In this document: one piece after another, positions 53,076 to 62,052 of the stretch
Position numbering within the stretch: position 1 is the first letter of the stretch
How the letters are laid out: every line of letters starts with the position of its first letter
Origin: WRGT01 sp942493035
GTDB lineage: Bacteria; Spirochaetota; UBA4802; UBA5550
Assembly (NCBI GenBank): GCA_942493035.1
Contig: OW818666.1
Location: 2,852,001-2,916,000, forward strand
Reading direction: 5' to 3'
Length of the DNA: 64,000 bases
Translations under genes and position numbers: made by a program
Notes under the pieces: model-generated
Database searches by the model: none
What the model saw: the letters and a program-made list of their open reading frames with translations, nothing else
Told to the model about the DNA's origin: nothing

Positions 53076-53162
53076 TAACTGCTTAAAAACCGGTGGCATT
53101 CCATCTCCGCCGCAACCAGGGAGAGGCGGAGATCAACTTTACCACATAATTATAAGTACTTA
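53076..53162. repeat. 87-bp palindromic element
   Basis: Starts TAACTGCTTAAAAACCGGTG and ends ACATAATTATAAGTACTTA around CTCCGCCGC/GGCGGAG, with a decayed centre. It is exactly 87 bp. It lies just above the start of the protease gene. Confidence 0.85.
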
Positions 53163-53292
53163 CAATTTAAGCACATTTAAACATTTTTTTATACTTTTTT
53201 ATATTATCGGCTGGAAACTGTTTTTTTTGCCCTTAATTATTTACCATTATTAACAATCAGAATAACATATAGTTTTTTATTCCCATTTCCCT

Positions 53293-53311
53293 CACATCGC
53301 AAAGCGATGTG
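53293..53311. other. Small perfect hairpin upstream of miaA
   Basis: CACATCGC/GCGATGTG with a 3-base AAA loop in the 369-bp gap before miaA. It lies about 90 bp before the start codon and has no T-tract. Apart from it and the 87-bp element, nothing is visible in the gap. Confidence 0.4.
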
Positions 53312-53400
53312 CCCTAAAAATAAATTGCTGCCGGGCTAACGGTTCGTTAATCGAATGAAATTTTATTGCCATATAGCTCAACATGGTTCAGCGTGTCTGA

Positions 53401-54318
53401 ATGAAAAAGTTTAATATTCTTGTCATATGCGGACCTACTGCTGGGGGTAAAACCTCACTTGCGGTTGATCTTGCGCTGAAATACAATGGAGAGATTATCT
53501 CCGGTGATTCCCGTCAGGTTTTCCGCGGAATGGATATTGGAACAGGTAAAGATCTGCAGGAGTATAAAACTGACTCCGGAGAAGTAATACATCATCTTAT
53601 CGATATAGCTGATCCCATGGAGGAGTATAACCTGTACCGCTACATTGCAGATTTCAACAAAGCTTTCGATTCGATAACATCACGTGGAAAACTGCCGATA
53701 CTGGCCGGCGGTTCCGGATTATATATAGAGGGGGCGCTCAAAGACTACTCTTTGTATCCGGCACCTGAAGATCCGGAACTGCGGAATTCATTAAATGAAA
53801 AAACAAAAGATGAATTACTGGAGATACTCAGATCTGAGTCTGAAGAGATTTTAGAAAGAACAGATACATCAAGTACAAGACGGATTATACGCGGAATCGA
53901 GATTGCCCGGTATATCAGAAATAATCCGTCAGAAACGGCCGAATGCAATAATAAAAGATTACTCCCGCTGATTATTGGTGTGACTTACCCGCGGGACGAA
54001 CTGATAAAAAGAATTGATTCAAGACTCGATGATCGTCTGAAAAACGGAATGATTGATGAAGTTAAAGACCTTCTCGATAATGGAGTTACAGCAGAGAGAC
54101 TTATAAGACTGGGTCTTGAGTACAGATACTGCACCATGTATCTGAAAAATGAAATATCTTACGACGATATGACTGAAAGATTGAAGATTGAGATTCACAA
54201 ATTTTCCAAAAGACAGATGACCTGGCTGAGGGGCATGGATAGACGGGGACTTGCTATTCACTGGATTAAAGGGAATGATATGGCAGAGGCGATGTCTGTA
54301 TTAGAATCATACGATTGA
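53401..54318 (+). CDS. miaA: tRNA dimethylallyltransferase
   Basis: Transfers a dimethylallyl group to A37 of tRNAs reading UNN codons. The 305-residue length is standard. GPTAGGKTSLA is the Walker A-type loop, and DSRQVFRGMDIGTGK, VGGSGLYIEG (here LAGGSGLYIEG) and the C-terminal KRQMTWLR are family marks. The start lacks a clear Shine-Dalgarno. Another tRNA-modification enzyme (MtaB) lies 1.2 kb downstream on the same strand. MiaA makes the precursor for MiaB-type methylthiolation, whereas MtaB acts on t6A, so the two act on different tRNAs. Confidence 0.96.
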   Translation: MKKFNILVICGPTAGGKTSLAVDLALKYNGEIISGDSRQVFRGMDIGTGKDLQEYKTDSGEVIHHLIDIADPMEEYNLYRYIADFNKAFDSITSRGKLPILAGGSGLYIEGALKDYSLYPAPEDPELRNSLNEKTKDELLEILRSESEEILERTDTSSTRRIIRGIEIARYIRNNPSETAECNNKRLLPLIIGVTYPRDELIKRIDSRLDDRLKNGMIDEVKDLLDNGVTAERLIRLGLEYRYCTMYLKNEISYDDMTERLKIEIHKFSKRQMTWLRGMDRRGLAIHWIKGNDMAEAMSVLESYD

Positions 54319-54394
54319 AGATTCCTATTATAGAAAAAAGACAGGAAGCAGGTAATCATTTTACCGGCCTCCCTGTTATAAGTAAAAAGAATTA

Positions 54395-54907
54395 CTAAAA
54401 AAGATAACCGGCACTAATGAAAATTCCATAATGAGAAATCTCATCAAAATTATCCGAAAACATACGTAAACGAACACCAAGAGATACAGATTCAAATATT
54501 GGCGACACAGTAAGTCCAACTCCGAAGTTAAAACATGCATCAGCTCCCTTGTCAAATATAGGTTTCCATTCTTCGTCATCAGAATCTTCTTTCAAGTTAT
54601 AAGAAAAAACACTTCCGAAAAATATATCAGGCTTAATTATAAAATCAAATGGAATATATGTAATGTTAACAGGGAATAAAACACTCTTCGGTCCACTCCC
54701 TGAATTTCTGCTGTTATCAAGAAAGCCCGTGCCGCCAGATAAACCGATATGATTACTCAGAAATAACCGCTGGTATTCAATCAATACGAATGTGCTTTCC
54801 AGGTTAGGTGTAGACGACAGAGTCACTGAATTTATTTTGCTTTCATTTTCATTTGCAAAAAGAATCGAAGGCATTATTAAAAGTAAAAATACTATTTTTT
54901 TTGTCAT
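54395..54907 (-). CDS. Outer-membrane beta-barrel-like protein, function unknown
   Basis: A 170-residue protein with a signal peptide ending near LFANENE. It is made of alternating hydrophobic/polar strands with aromatic girdle residues, and ends FISAGYLF, a C-terminal Phe typical of barrel assembly signals. It would form an 8-strand barrel. It has the size of small OmpX/OmpW-like proteins but no specific family is recognised. The gene is monocistronic and convergent with miaA across a 76-bp gap containing an imperfect inverted repeat. Confidence 0.6.
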   Translation of the reverse strand: MTKKIVFLLLIMPSILFANENESKINSVTLSSTPNLESTFVLIEYQRLFLSNHIGLSGGTGFLDNSRNSGSGPKSVLFPVNITYIPFDFIIKPDIFFGSVFSYNLKEDSDDEEWKPIFDKGADACFNFGVGLTVSPIFESVSLGVRLRMFSDNFDEISHYGIFISAGYLF

Positions 54908-55489
54908 ATGATTTCCCTTCTATATTATTTCAAAGTTATTTGCAAGGATCCGACTTTTTTTCCCGTTATGCAAATTTCCACACTTAGGATAATAATAAAC
55001 GACCTGTAAGATTAAAAAGAACAAAACCAGTCAGCAGCAAGGCAAGGCAAGGCAATAAATTTTTTCATATAAACCAAATTTCCTTTTGTTAAATTTAGTT
55101 CGAATATGCTAAAATGAATAATTACGTCAACAATAAAAAAAAGTGCAATGAACATCCTGTTTATACTAATAATCAATCCCATGTGGCATGGTACTATCAT
55201 TCTAAAATTTATTGCAATAATCCTGTTATAATATTTCTGAATTGAATGATGAAATGTAAAAAAGCCGCTCATAAAAGATAATAAGCTTCGCGAATAAATT
55301 AAATCCGGAAAGGTTAATATAATACTAGTTCTTTCCGGTTTACACTTACAGGCACACCCCCTTCTAAATAAAAAATTAATGATGACAGATACGGTGATGT
55401 AAAAGACAATGCAGAGAATATAAAGTAATAAAAACTTTTTACAACATCATTAAACCTTTTATTTATAAATTTACAAGATTAATAACATA
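54908..55489. other. Gene-free stretch with decayed-looking sequence
   Basis: No supported gene in 582 bp. On the minus strand at about 55024-55077 an ATG reads MKKFIALPCLAADWFC before a stop, like a signal peptide knocked out of frame. The frame contains three tandem TTGCC units (plus-strand GGCAA, near 55040-55053). A weak inverted repeat CCGGAAAG/CTTTCCGG lies at about 55305-55340. Confidence 0.45.
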
Positions 55490-56737
55490 ATGAAAATTAA
55501 AATAATATCTCTCGGGTGCAGACTTAACCAGTCGGAAATTGAAAGCGTTTCGACAACCCTGCAGAATTCCGGACACGAAATTACACGCGATGATAACGCC
55601 GATATCTATATAATCAATTCCTGCGCCGTAACTGCTCGAAGTGAAAGGAAGACCAGGCAGCTGATATATCAGGCTCTTGCTAAAACAGGCGCATCGGGCA
55701 GAGAGAAAATTATCGTAACAGGATGCGCTCCGGATGACATATCCGGAGATCCCCGAATAACATATCTTTCCAATGACCACAAGTATATGATACCGGAAAT
55801 AATAGACGGGATGGACCCCGATGAATCGAAGATGGTTCCGTCGCGGTTCAAATTCGATGCTCCTGTAAAATGCTCTACCAACAGGGTAAATCTTAAAATT
55901 CAGGACGGATGCGACAACTTCTGTTCATTCTGCATTATCCCGTACACAAGAGGAGTACCGGTGAGTAAACCCTCAGGCGCGGTAATTGATGAGTTCCGGG
56001 AACTGATTGATAACGGATACAAAGAGATAATACTCACTGGTGTAAATATAGGGAAGTACATCGATGGAGAGACCGGTCTTGCAGAGCTTGCTGAAAGCAT
56101 ACTATCTCTAAGCGGTGAGTTTCGGCTTCACCTTACATCTCTTGATCCGGATTGCGCCCCGGACAGACTTCTTGATCTATTCAGCGAGGAACGGATGGTC
56201 AAACATCTCCATCTCTCACTGCAGAGCGGAAGTGATACAGTTCTGAATAGAATGAACAGACCGTATAACAGGGATCAGTATATTGTTGTTTCGGAATATC
56301 TTAAAAGTATAGATAAAAACTTTAATTTTACCACAGATGTTATTGCAGGTTTCCCGGGAGAGACTGACATTGAGTTTGAAGATACTCTTTCATTGATACG
56401 CCAGGTGGGATTTTCACATATACATACCTTCCGTTACTCCAGCCGGGCCGGTACAAAGGCAGCAGAGATGAAAAACGCTGTTCCCGAAATTGTAAAGACA
56501 GAGAGAAGCCGCCGGATTATAGATCTTTTCAATGAACAGAAAATTAATTATTACAGAAAGTTTTCAGAGAGAGATGGAGTTTTCCTCAGCGAAAAATTCA
56601 GTAAAGGAATCACTACAGGATTTAACGAATACTATATACCTGTTGAAGTCCCCGAAAAACTCGAAAGAAACTCTTTCTTTAAAATTCATACGGCTTATAA
56701 TGAAAGTAAAAATATTCTGATTGGTAGTATTATATAA
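55490..56737 (+). CDS. mtaB: tRNA t6A37 methylthiotransferase
   Basis: A radical-SAM enzyme adding a methylthio group to t6A37 of ANN-decoding tRNAs. The 415-residue length fits. The N-terminal domain holds SLGCRLNQSE, NSCAVTARSE and VTGCAP, with three Cys for the auxiliary 4Fe-4S cluster. The radical-SAM site CDNFCSFCIIP follows, then HLHLSLQSGSD and DVIAGFPGETD. A short TRAM-like tail ends the protein. SLGCRLNQ rather than the MiaB TxGCQMN version indicates MtaB. The ribosome site is weak. Confidence 0.92.
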   Translation: MKIKIISLGCRLNQSEIESVSTTLQNSGHEITRDDNADIYIINSCAVTARSERKTRQLIYQALAKTGASGREKIIVTGCAPDDISGDPRITYLSNDHKYMIPEIIDGMDPDESKMVPSRFKFDAPVKCSTNRVNLKIQDGCDNFCSFCIIPYTRGVPVSKPSGAVIDEFRELIDNGYKEIILTGVNIGKYIDGETGLAELAESILSLSGEFRLHLTSLDPDCAPDRLLDLFSEERMVKHLHLSLQSGSDTVLNRMNRPYNRDQYIVVSEYLKSIDKNFNFTTDVIAGFPGETDIEFEDTLSLIRQVGFSHIHTFRYSSRAGTKAAEMKNAVPEIVKTERSRRIIDLFNEQKINYYRKFSERDGVFLSEKFSKGITTGFNEYYIPVEVPEKLERNSFFKIHTAYNESKNILIGSII

Positions 56738-56745
56738 TTTCAATA

Positions 56746-56826
56746 ATAGCTTCTAAGCATATATCCCCGCCGCCTTCGCGCAGTAGGGATAACAGTTTTA
56801 TTTTAAAATATAAGGATTAATAACTA
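56746..56826. repeat. Degenerate palindromic element
   Basis: A core of ATCCCCGCCGCC ... GTAGGGATAACAG resembles the core of the 47344 copy (CTCCGCCGC ... GCGGATAACA). The ends are not clear, so the limits are approximate. Confidence 0.4.
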
Positions 56827-56983
56827 TAGCAATTTACGCAATTTTTAGAACCTGCCATTTCTCACCCTTCAGTTTTTAGAGAGAGAAATCTTGTTAATTC
56901 ATTCAAGAAATGTTATAATATAATATTCATCCATCAGGTTATCATGTTATTTTAATAAATTAAACTCAACAGGAGAGCAACCG

Positions 56984-57418
56984 ATGAAATTAACTTTAAT
57001 TATAATCGCAGCTTTTGTTATCTGGTTTTCCTCTATATGGGTTGCTGTTTTATCACTCCTTTCGATTATCGGCGGCTGGAAAACTCTCAGCAGAATATAT
57101 CCTCTTTCTCTCAATGACAGAGGCAGCAATGCTGTCAAATATTCGATGAGCAGTATGAAAATGGGTTTTGTAAATTACAGATCGAGCGCAGTGATATCCT
57201 TTACAGGAACCGGAATAATACTTGAAACGATAAAAATATTTTCTGTTATGCATAAACCGATCTTCATTCCGTATACAAAAATATCCGGTATAAAAAATGG
57301 GAAGCTATTCTTTTCTACTTATACCTCATTCATTGTAGAAAATAAAAAAATTGTTTTATACGGTAAAGCCGGAGATGAACTCTTCTCAAGACTCTCAACT
57401 TCAGGCTCATCGTTTTAA
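56984..57418 (+). CDS. Small membrane-anchored protein of unknown function
   Basis: A 144-residue protein with one long N-terminal membrane helix (about 4-30) and a cytoplasmic-looking domain of about 100 residues. The VISFTGTGIILETIKI and FIPYTKISGIKNGKLFFS strands give a PH-like or GRAM-like alternating pattern, but I do not claim the family. CAGGAGAG precedes the ATG. It is monocistronic and followed by an inverted repeat facing a convergent CaiB/BaiF gene. Confidence 0.65.
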   Translation: MKLTLIIIAAFVIWFSSIWVAVLSLLSIIGGWKTLSRIYPLSLNDRGSNAVKYSMSSMKMGFVNYRSSAVISFTGTGIILETIKIFSVMHKPIFIPYTKISGIKNGKLFFSTYTSFIVENKKIVLYGKAGDELFSRLSTSGSSF

Positions 57419-57459
57419 TTCTATTACAGCAGCAAATGATTGTATGAAATCGCTTTACC

Positions 57460-57510
57460 CTTCGGCTTCGCTCAAGGAGCGGTGTATACGCTGGCTGAGC
57501 GAAGCCGAAG
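57460..57510. repeat. Inverted repeat between convergent genes
   Basis: CTTCGGCTTCGCTCA (57460-57474) and its exact complement (57496-57510) flank a 21-bp spacer, a 15-bp stem. It probably stops transcription in one or both directions. Confidence 0.7.
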
Positions 57511-57599
57511 CCTTAATGATGATCTATATGATTCGTTAAATGCTATAGATTAAATTCATTCTGATCACCAAACAATAGAGCCTGTTTAATGAAATTATA

Positions 57600-58799
57600 T
57601 TAGATTATTTTTTGACTTATAAAATTTTCAACTTCATCTTTCGTATATCCGGCATCGATAAGTATCTCCATAGCATCACCGCCGGTTTCCGGGAACTTCA
57701 TGACGACCTCTCCCGGAGTTTCTGACAGCTTAACAGGATTACCCGTAACATAAAGATCCGAACCGCTCCCGTTGAAATTCATAACTTTAAGCAGCATCTC
57801 TCTCGCCTTAACCTGTTCATGCTCAGAAACCTCGTCAAGATCAAGAACAGGAGTAAAACATATATCCGAGTCTGCAAAAAATGAAACCCATTCGTCTCTC
57901 GATCTCTCCATCATAATACCGCTGATATCCGCTATAATCTCATCCTGCTTCGATATATTGTACTGTAAATCTATATAATCCGCACGGCCGATCTTTGTAC
58001 AGAAACCGCTCCAGAACTTCCCCTCTATCGCGCCAAGGCCGACGTATTTTCCGTCACCACACTTATATGTATTGTACATTGCAAATCCCCCTGTGAGGAA
58101 CTCCCTACCGGTCTCCGGTACACTCCCCTTACCGCACCACTCACCAACAGTATACGATAGAAGACTCAGCGCACCATCCATCATGGATATGTCAATGTTC
58201 TGACCTCTGCCGGTTCTGCTCCTGTGAAAAAGCGCCAAAAGAATACCTATCACAGCATAGAGACTACCTCCGGCCATATCTGCAACCTGAACTGACGACA
58301 TGACCGGCACCCCATCCCTCCCTGCCGTGAGACCCGAGATACCGGATGTGTTCAGATAATTTATATCATGCCCCGCCCTATTGACCCATGGACCGCTGAG
58401 ACCATAACCGGTAACTGAACAGTAGATCAGCCCCTCATTGAATTCTTTAAGTGAATTATATCCAAGACCCATTTTGTCCATAACTCCGGGGCGGAACTGT
58501 TCGATTATAATATCAGCACTCCTTGCCAGTTTTTTAAAGATCTCTCTCCCCTGATCGCTCTTAAGATCTAGAGTTAAACTTTTTTTATTTCTATTAACTG
58601 CACAGAATCTTGTACCGAGCCCGCCGATAAACGGAGGGAGGAACCGGCCCAGCTCTCCGCCGGTCTCCTCAATCTTGATTACATCGGCACCGAAATCGGC
58701 AAGTATCTGTGTGGCGAAAGGACCGGGAAGATATCTTGTACAATCCAGTACTTTTATTCCATCAAGGGGTTTCTTATTTCCACCGGGGATATTTTTCAT
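57600..58799 (-). CDS. CaiB/BaiF-family CoA-transferase or 2-methylacyl-CoA racemase
   Basis: A 399-residue class III CoA-transferase/racemase. The N-terminus has GIKVLDCTRYLPGPFATQIL and DFGADVIKIEE. The catalytic Asp lies in GHDINYL, and MDGALSLLSY and TPVLDLDE follow. GHDINYLxxSG and QVADMAGGS resemble alpha-methylacyl-CoA racemases more than formyl-CoA transferases. The frame extends upstream to 58916, but the ATG at 58799 begins the conserved region and follows AGGATGG. With the acyl-CoA dehydrogenase and the two CoA-transferases it suggests branched- or fatty-acyl-CoA use. Confidence 0.87.
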   Translation of the reverse strand: MKNIPGGNKKPLDGIKVLDCTRYLPGPFATQILADFGADVIKIEETGGELGRFLPPFIGGLGTRFCAVNRNKKSLTLDLKSDQGREIFKKLARSADIIIEQFRPGVMDKMGLGYNSLKEFNEGLIYCSVTGYGLSGPWVNRAGHDINYLNTSGISGLTAGRDGVPVMSSVQVADMAGGSLYAVIGILLALFHRSRTGRGQNIDISMMDGALSLLSYTVGEWCGKGSVPETGREFLTGGFAMYNTYKCGDGKYVGLGAIEGKFWSGFCTKIGRADYIDLQYNISKQDEIIADISGIMMERSRDEWVSFFADSDICFTPVLDLDEVSEHEQVKAREMLLKVMNFNGSGSDLYVTGNPVKLSETPGEVVMKFPETGGDAMEILIDAGYTKDEVENFISQKII

Positions 58800-58959
58800 T
58801 GTCAGCCATCCTGTATTATTCAGATCAGTTAGTCTATCAGGAAGATTACAGATTAATATTTCAATAAGTATTTGGAATTTAATACATTCCGGCTGTGTAA
58901 TCATTACCCTCATCACTCTGTGTAAACGTCAAAATCTCTCTAATTTGAACAAACCTCAC

Positions 58960-59071
58960 GGCCCCCTAAATCCCCCGGCGGGGGACTTGATAATAATATC
59001 TGAGAATTTTTAATAAACTTTCTCACTCAACAACCTTATTTTAAGTCCCCCTCCGGGGGATTTAGGGGGCC
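58960..59071. repeat. Long inverted repeat, 29-bp arms with one mismatch
   Basis: GGCCCCCTAAATCCCCCGG and on (58960-58988) pairs with 59043-59071 across a 54-bp AT-rich spacer, and each arm also self-pairs (CCCCC/GGGGG). It lies in the 500-bp gene-free gap between the CaiB/BaiF gene and the ArsR gene. It has the same design as the repeat at 17963. Confidence 0.9.
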
Positions 59072-59299
59072 TTTGAAATAGATTACTGCAAATAAAAATT
59101 TAAAAATAAAATAATCATATCTAAGGCCGATGATTATTTCTATCCAGATTAGCCTATAAATTATCATATTCAATTCTGCGCCCCGGACTTACAGTTTCAC
59201 TGGTTTTAACGCTGTTTCAGAAAAATGATTTGACAGAAACAAAGAGTATTTTACAATTTCTATAAATACTTAAACTCTGCAATTCAAGGGACCGAAATA

Positions 59300-59587
59300 A
59301 TGTTATTTTCAGAATGCCAGATAGACACCGCGACAGAAATTTTAAAATCGATTGCTCACCCTATCAGACTAAAAATCCTCTGTTTTCTCCTTGATGGAGA
59401 GAAAAACGTAGGTGAAATAGAACAGGAGTTCGGGTCAACAATATCCAATATTTCACAGCACCTTACTGTTCTAAGAAAAGCGGACATTATCATCCGCAGA
59501 AAAGATGCCAATTTCATGTTCTATTCACTGAAAGATAGTAATATTGTAACATTGATGGATACACTTAAAAATCTCTTCTGCGAATAA
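59300..59587 (+). CDS. ArsR-family winged-helix transcriptional regulator
   Basis: A 95-residue helix-turn-helix regulator: IAHPIRLKILCFLLDGEKNVGEIEQ, then SNISQHLTVLRKADIIIRRKD and MFYSLKD wing. The usual ELCVC metal site is not present. Cys residues at the N-terminus (FSECQID), in the helix (ILCFL) and at the end (LFCE) could instead sense redox or sulfur. AAGGGACC precedes the ATG. Its stop codon overlaps the start of the Omp85-like gene by 1 nt, so the pair is translationally coupled. Confidence 0.92.
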   Translation: MLFSECQIDTATEILKSIAHPIRLKILCFLLDGEKNVGEIEQEFGSTISNISQHLTVLRKADIIIRRKDANFMFYSLKDSNIVTLMDTLKNLFCE

Positions 59588-61239
59588 TGCTTATTAAAAG
59601 AAATATATGCCTGCTGGCTCTCTCGCTCATCTTTATTTCATCATCACTCAATTCTCAGACTAATAAAAAACTGATCATTAAAGGTCTTAAAATCTACTCC
59701 GAAAAAGAGATTTATTCTCTCCTTCTGCTTGATAGATTTGAAAAAGGGAAAAAACCGCTCGCTGAAGTAATAAACTCAATTGAAAAATTCTACAAAGTAA
59801 ATAATTACCCCTTTGTCAAAGTCTACCCTGCTGATGTTAACGCAAACAACGAATACGTCCTGTTTGTCGATGAGGGGAGAATCGGTAAAATTATTGTCCA
59901 TAATCTTAATAATTATTATTCACTTAAATTCAAGCAGCAGATAGATTTTCCCGGGAGGATTTACAATACTGAAGTATTAAATCTGAATCTGAAGAACCTT
60001 AAAAAATTATTTCCTTCTTCAGAGATAACTGTAGAACTCAAACAGCCGCCTGATTACGAAAGCAATCTTGTTCAGCTGGATAGAGAACTTGAAAGATTAA
60101 AACTTGGAGAAGTTTTTGATACCGATTTTTTTGACAGATATGTCCCGCTGCATGACCTGCATTTCTATGTAGCATCCCGGAAAAAAAACGGCAACAGCAA
60201 CGGTTTCCTCAATGGCAAAAGCGACGGTTTTGGAATTGATATTCACTACAGGTTTCCGTCAGTATTTGTACCGGGAATTTTTTATTACAATGAGAAAACT
60301 TTTGCAGGGAAAGACTATCTGGAAAGTTCGCTGACAACAGGAATAGATCCGGGACTCGGAGGTTTTTTCGGTTTTCCCCCTTCAAACACTCTTCAGTTTC
60401 CTCCGGAATTCCGGTTCATAGAGTTGACCGGTGAATACAAAATCAGTCCGATGCAGAATGATTTTTTCGGGCCTCTCATCAGAGCAAGAGCATTTCACAG
60501 TAACTCCGCAAGAAAAGATCTTGGACTTACTGAATATAAATTCCTTAATTTAAAATGCACCCTGGCGCCGGAATTTACTCTGCTGAAAAATCTTAGAATT
60601 TACGCCGGTCTCGGGACTGATCAGATTAAAATATATGACAGTGTAATTGACGGGACGATAGAAAACCATCTCGATAAAAGCGATGACGTCTACCACAACA
60701 CCTTCGCTGAAGCCCGGCTGAAGTTCGACCCTATCCCCATACGGGTGGGTAACAGGATTGATAAAAACGTAGTGATAACCTACACATCCTACATTGCAGG
60801 TAAAAATTCAGATAAACTCGAGATTCAGATGGAGTACGATACTGATTTTGACAATCTAAGTATACTCTCTTTGAAATCGAGGGCAATCTATCTATCCGGA
60901 AGACCGCAGTTTTACCAGGTAGAGGGAGTAAACAGCCAGTACTTTAAAGGATTTCAGGGGGACGATTACTTTACCGGGAAAGATGCAGCTGCATCATGTG
61001 AATACAGGGTATCGTTATATCAGGATTTCCTTTATGCCGGAGGTTTTATTGAGGGAGTTATATTTGAGCCGGATGGCAGCATACTTTCCGGGACAAAGAG
61101 AGGGATAAATTACGGGCCAACAGGGAGACTTCTTATTTATGATCAGTTTGAACTGATCGGATATTTCGGTTACCACAGGTTATTTCCGGATAACATAACC
61201 GGAACCAATTTCCAGGTAAAGCTCACAAAGAAATGGTAG
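59587..61239 (+). CDS. Omp85/two-partner-secretion-like outer-membrane protein with POTRA domain
   Basis: A 550-residue protein with signal peptide (about 1-23). A POTRA-like domain (KLIIKGLKIYSEKEI, FYKVNNYPFVKVYPAD, VDEGRIGKIIVHNLNNY) covers residues about 28-150. A C-terminal stretch of about 350 residues of beta strands follows (FGIDIHYRFPSVFVPG, FIELTGEYKI). It ends KLTKKW. The layout matches Omp85-superfamily assembly or secretion pores with one or two POTRA units instead of five. Expression is tied to the ArsR regulator through the overlapping start. The passenger or substrate is not evident here. Confidence 0.75.
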   Translation: MLIKRNICLLALSLIFISSSLNSQTNKKLIIKGLKIYSEKEIYSLLLLDRFEKGKKPLAEVINSIEKFYKVNNYPFVKVYPADVNANNEYVLFVDEGRIGKIIVHNLNNYYSLKFKQQIDFPGRIYNTEVLNLNLKNLKKLFPSSEITVELKQPPDYESNLVQLDRELERLKLGEVFDTDFFDRYVPLHDLHFYVASRKKNGNSNGFLNGKSDGFGIDIHYRFPSVFVPGIFYYNEKTFAGKDYLESSLTTGIDPGLGGFFGFPPSNTLQFPPEFRFIELTGEYKISPMQNDFFGPLIRARAFHSNSARKDLGLTEYKFLNLKCTLAPEFTLLKNLRIYAGLGTDQIKIYDSVIDGTIENHLDKSDDVYHNTFAEARLKFDPIPIRVGNRIDKNVVITYTSYIAGKNSDKLEIQMEYDTDFDNLSILSLKSRAIYLSGRPQFYQVEGVNSQYFKGFQGDDYFTGKDAAASCEYRVSLYQDFLYAGGFIEGVIFEPDGSILSGTKRGINYGPTGRLLIYDQFELIGYFGYHRLFPDNITGTNFQVKLTKKW

Positions 61240-62052
61240 CTACTCTACACACATAATGCGGCTGGTCATAAAACATCTTTCGCTGTCGCGGAGAAAACAG
61301 TGTGCAAGAATATAATTATTTTTGCCGTATGTAAGATACTCCTTGGGAAGAATCTGTCTCCGTGTAATAACACCATCGGAATCGATATATTTAATTGTTA
61401 CTTCTTCGCCTATACATATATTTCTCCACACCTCTGTCCCTATCGAAGACTCCGAGGTCATACCGGGACGAACCGGATCACCATGAACTCTGATCAGATC
61501 GGAGAAGATTGAATCACCTGTTATTCCAAAACCTTTTAATGTTTCGCAGAACACGGCCATACAGGCTATTGCGTCGTCAAGCGCCCTATGGCTCACAAGT
61601 TCAAGCCCCAGATGCGAAGCAAGCGTGGGGAGTTTGTGATTCGGAAGATCGGTAAAATATTTCTTCGCCAGCTTCACAGTATCAAGCGCGTTAAGTTCGG
61701 GCCTTGGCGCATTACTCATGCTGAATGCACGGTTAATAAATGACAGGTCAAATCGGGGATTCTGAATAACAAGAACAGTCCCGTCTATAAATGAAAAGAA
61801 TTCATCCAGCACATCCTCAAGTATCGGAGCACCGGAAACCATGCTGTCTGTAATTCCATGAATCCGGACTACATTTTCAGGAATATGGACTCCCGGATTA
61901 ACCAGTGTCTGATAACAGATACTCCCGCCGTCGAGCCTGAACCTTACTGCACCGATCTCAATAATTTTATCAAACGCGGGATTTACACCTGTAGTCTCAA
62001 GATCAACTGCGCAGAAATCGATTGTTGAGAGTTTTACTGAATTCTTTACCAT
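61240..62052 (-). CDS. DnaQ-type 3'-5' exonuclease fused to a WYL-like domain
   Basis: A 270-residue protein. Residues about 10-180 are a DEDDh exonuclease: AVDLETTG (D17, E19), IQNPRFDLSF and SHRALDDA (the His-x4-Asp motif). Residues about 215-270 (VTIKYIDSDGVITRRQILP, LTYGKNNYILAHCFLRDSERCF) have the Sm-like WYL pattern of ligand-sensing domains that regulate nucleases and transcription factors. It overlaps murB by 1 nt, so it is co-transcribed. It is unlikely to be the replicative epsilon subunit because of the tail. A regulated exonuclease role in repair or defence is an inference. Confidence 0.82.
   Translation of the reverse strand: MVKNSVKLSTIDFCAVDLETTGVNPAFDKIIEIGAVRFRLDGGSICYQTLVNPGVHIPENVVRIHGITDSMVSGAPILEDVLDEFFSFIDGTVLVIQNPRFDLSFINRAFSMSNAPRPELNALDTVKLAKKYFTDLPNHKLPTLASHLGLELVSHRALDDAIACMAVFCETLKGFGITGDSIFSDLIRVHGDPVRPGMTSESSIGTEVWRNICIGEEVTIKYIDSDGVITRRQILPKEYLTYGKNNYILAHCFLRDSERCFMTSRIMCVE

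Noticed and set aside
55040..55053. Three tandem 5-bp units within a signal-peptide-like frame, as in phase-variable genes
   Set aside because: Adding or removing a unit does not open a long frame, so there is no gene to switch. At most a decayed lipoprotein start.
55012..55272. An 86-codon minus-strand frame in the gap before mtaB
   Set aside because: No ribosome site, mixed composition and no recognisable domain. Only its last part looks like a signal peptide, and no gene follows in any frame.
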